The notes under the pieces are model-generated. The model had not been told where the DNA came from. It worked only from the letters and a program-made list of their open reading frames with translations, and ran no database searches. From Gemmatimonadota bacterium (GTDB taxonomy: Bacteria > Gemmatimonadota > Gemmatimonadetes > Gemmatimonadales > GWC2-71-9), in contig JACPAP010000242.1 in NCBI GenBank assembly GCA_016180765.1, positions 1-14,324 of the forward strand: a stretch of DNA of 14,324 nt, written 5' to 3'. Below are positions 13,821 to 14,324 of this stretch, piece after piece (the stretch's first letter is position 1; every line of letters starts with the position of its first letter). The position numbers and the translations under genes were made by a program.

Positions 13821-14324
13821 TCGGCGGGTGCGCTCCGCGGGAAGATCGCGGACAGGACGCGACCCCGTTGGTACTCCGACGAGATGTGCTCGGCGGCCTT
13901 GAGGAACGCGGGGCGAATCCGCCCGTTCACCGGATAGGCCTTCGCTACGGCGATCAGGACCTCGGCTAGCTCGAAATCCGACTGCAATCCCACCGACGAC
14001 TCTAGCAAGGCGAGCACCGTGGCCTCGGACAGCGGCTTCCGGGCGATCACCGCCTTGAGCGCTCGGCCGTGCTCGAAATCCCCACCCACGCGCCCTGCGG
14101 CGGCGAAGTAGGCCGGCCGCAGCACGTCGTCCAGCGGGTAGCGCCGGGCAATCGTGACCAGGAGCTCGGCCAGCTCGAAATCCGAGGTGATCCCCGCCGC
14201 CGCCTCGAGGACCGAAGCCAGCTGCGCCGAGGTGGCCCCGCCCCGGGTCACCAGCCCGCTCAACGCCCGCCGGAGCTCGAAGCCGGAGCTGATCCCGGCG
14301 GTCGCCTTGATGAACGACGGCGGA
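13817..14324 (-). CDS. 34-residue tandem-repeat helical protein, C-terminal part (5' end outside window)
   Basis: The frame is open to the window edge, giving 168 visible residues with no start; a TTG at 14263 is internal to the repeats and was not used. The protein is made of exactly spaced 34-residue units anchored on SGFELRR, SDFELAE, GDFEHGR, SDFELAE and SEYQRGR. Two unit types alternate, giving a 68-residue super-repeat. Each unit looks like two amphipathic helices, so an alpha-solenoid is likely. Similar 'SDFELAE' repeats occur, to my recollection, in the C-terminal regions of BlaR1-like M56 metallopeptidases in this phylum; the protease part would be outside the window, so this is a guess. 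Its stop overlaps the GTG start of the DUF5916 gene by 4 nt. Confidence 0.72.
   Translation of the reverse strand, partial: PPSFIKATAGISSGFELRRALSGLVTRGGATSAQLASVLEAAAGITSDFELAELLVTIARRYPLDDVLRPAYFAAAGRVGGDFEHGRALKAVIARKPLSEATVLALLESSVGLQSDFELAEVLIAVAKAYPVNGRIRPAFLKAAEHISSEYQRGRVLSAIFPRSAPAE

Overview
This is a GC-rich, densely packed bacterial window with no rRNA, tRNA, CRISPR array, transposase or phage gene that I can see. The mix suggests a member of Gemmatimonadota or a close relative: a DUF5916/CBM9-like outer-membrane protein, a Ser/Thr kinase with an extracytoplasmic domain, many lipoproteins, an amidohydrolase lipoprotein, and a DUF4384 protein with a Tyr/Trp-rich segment. That assignment is inference from gene content, not from a marker gene.

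Layout. (1) 1-3672, plus strand: a periplasmic oxidation cluster made of a PQQ-dependent dehydrogenase (5' end outside the window), a Tat-exported gluconate 2-dehydrogenase subunit 3-like protein overlapping it by 4 nt, and a GMC-type FAD oxidoreductase with a putative 3Fe-4S cysteine motif. (2) 3729-9460, minus strand, read right to left: class I fructose-bisphosphate aldolase, a transmembrane Ser/Thr kinase, an amidohydrolase lipoprotein overlapping the kinase by 4 nt, a small zinc-ribbon protein, and a beta-propeller lipoprotein overlapping it by 4 nt. (3) 9626-11670, minus strand: a secreted DUF4384 protein with an extreme Tyr/Trp-rich segment and an Arg/Pro/Ser tail, followed by a small lipoprotein and a GC-rich terminator. 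(4) 11869-14324, minus strand: a tandem-repeat protein (5' end outside the window) translationally coupled to a DUF5916 gene that has lost its middle and is frameshifted.

The most unusual structure is a family of three intergenic elements (1963-2048, 3655-3732 and 5431-5467). They are built from tandem 7-bp units of the form GTRAGNN. Each unit carries TGA or TAA. Because 7 is not a multiple of 3, any three consecutive units close all three reading frames. The two best copies carry inverted arms, so they can form hairpins and stop translation from both sides. Two elements contain the actual stop codons of the genes they abut, and in one of them both convergent genes end inside the arms. A second notable signal is a symmetric operator-like dyad (11731-11761) lying over the candidate promoter of the Tyr/Trp-rich protein gene.

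No non-coding stretch exceeds 300 bp. The longest (11671-11868) holds the dyad, a short 5'-leader hairpin and the candidate promoter.
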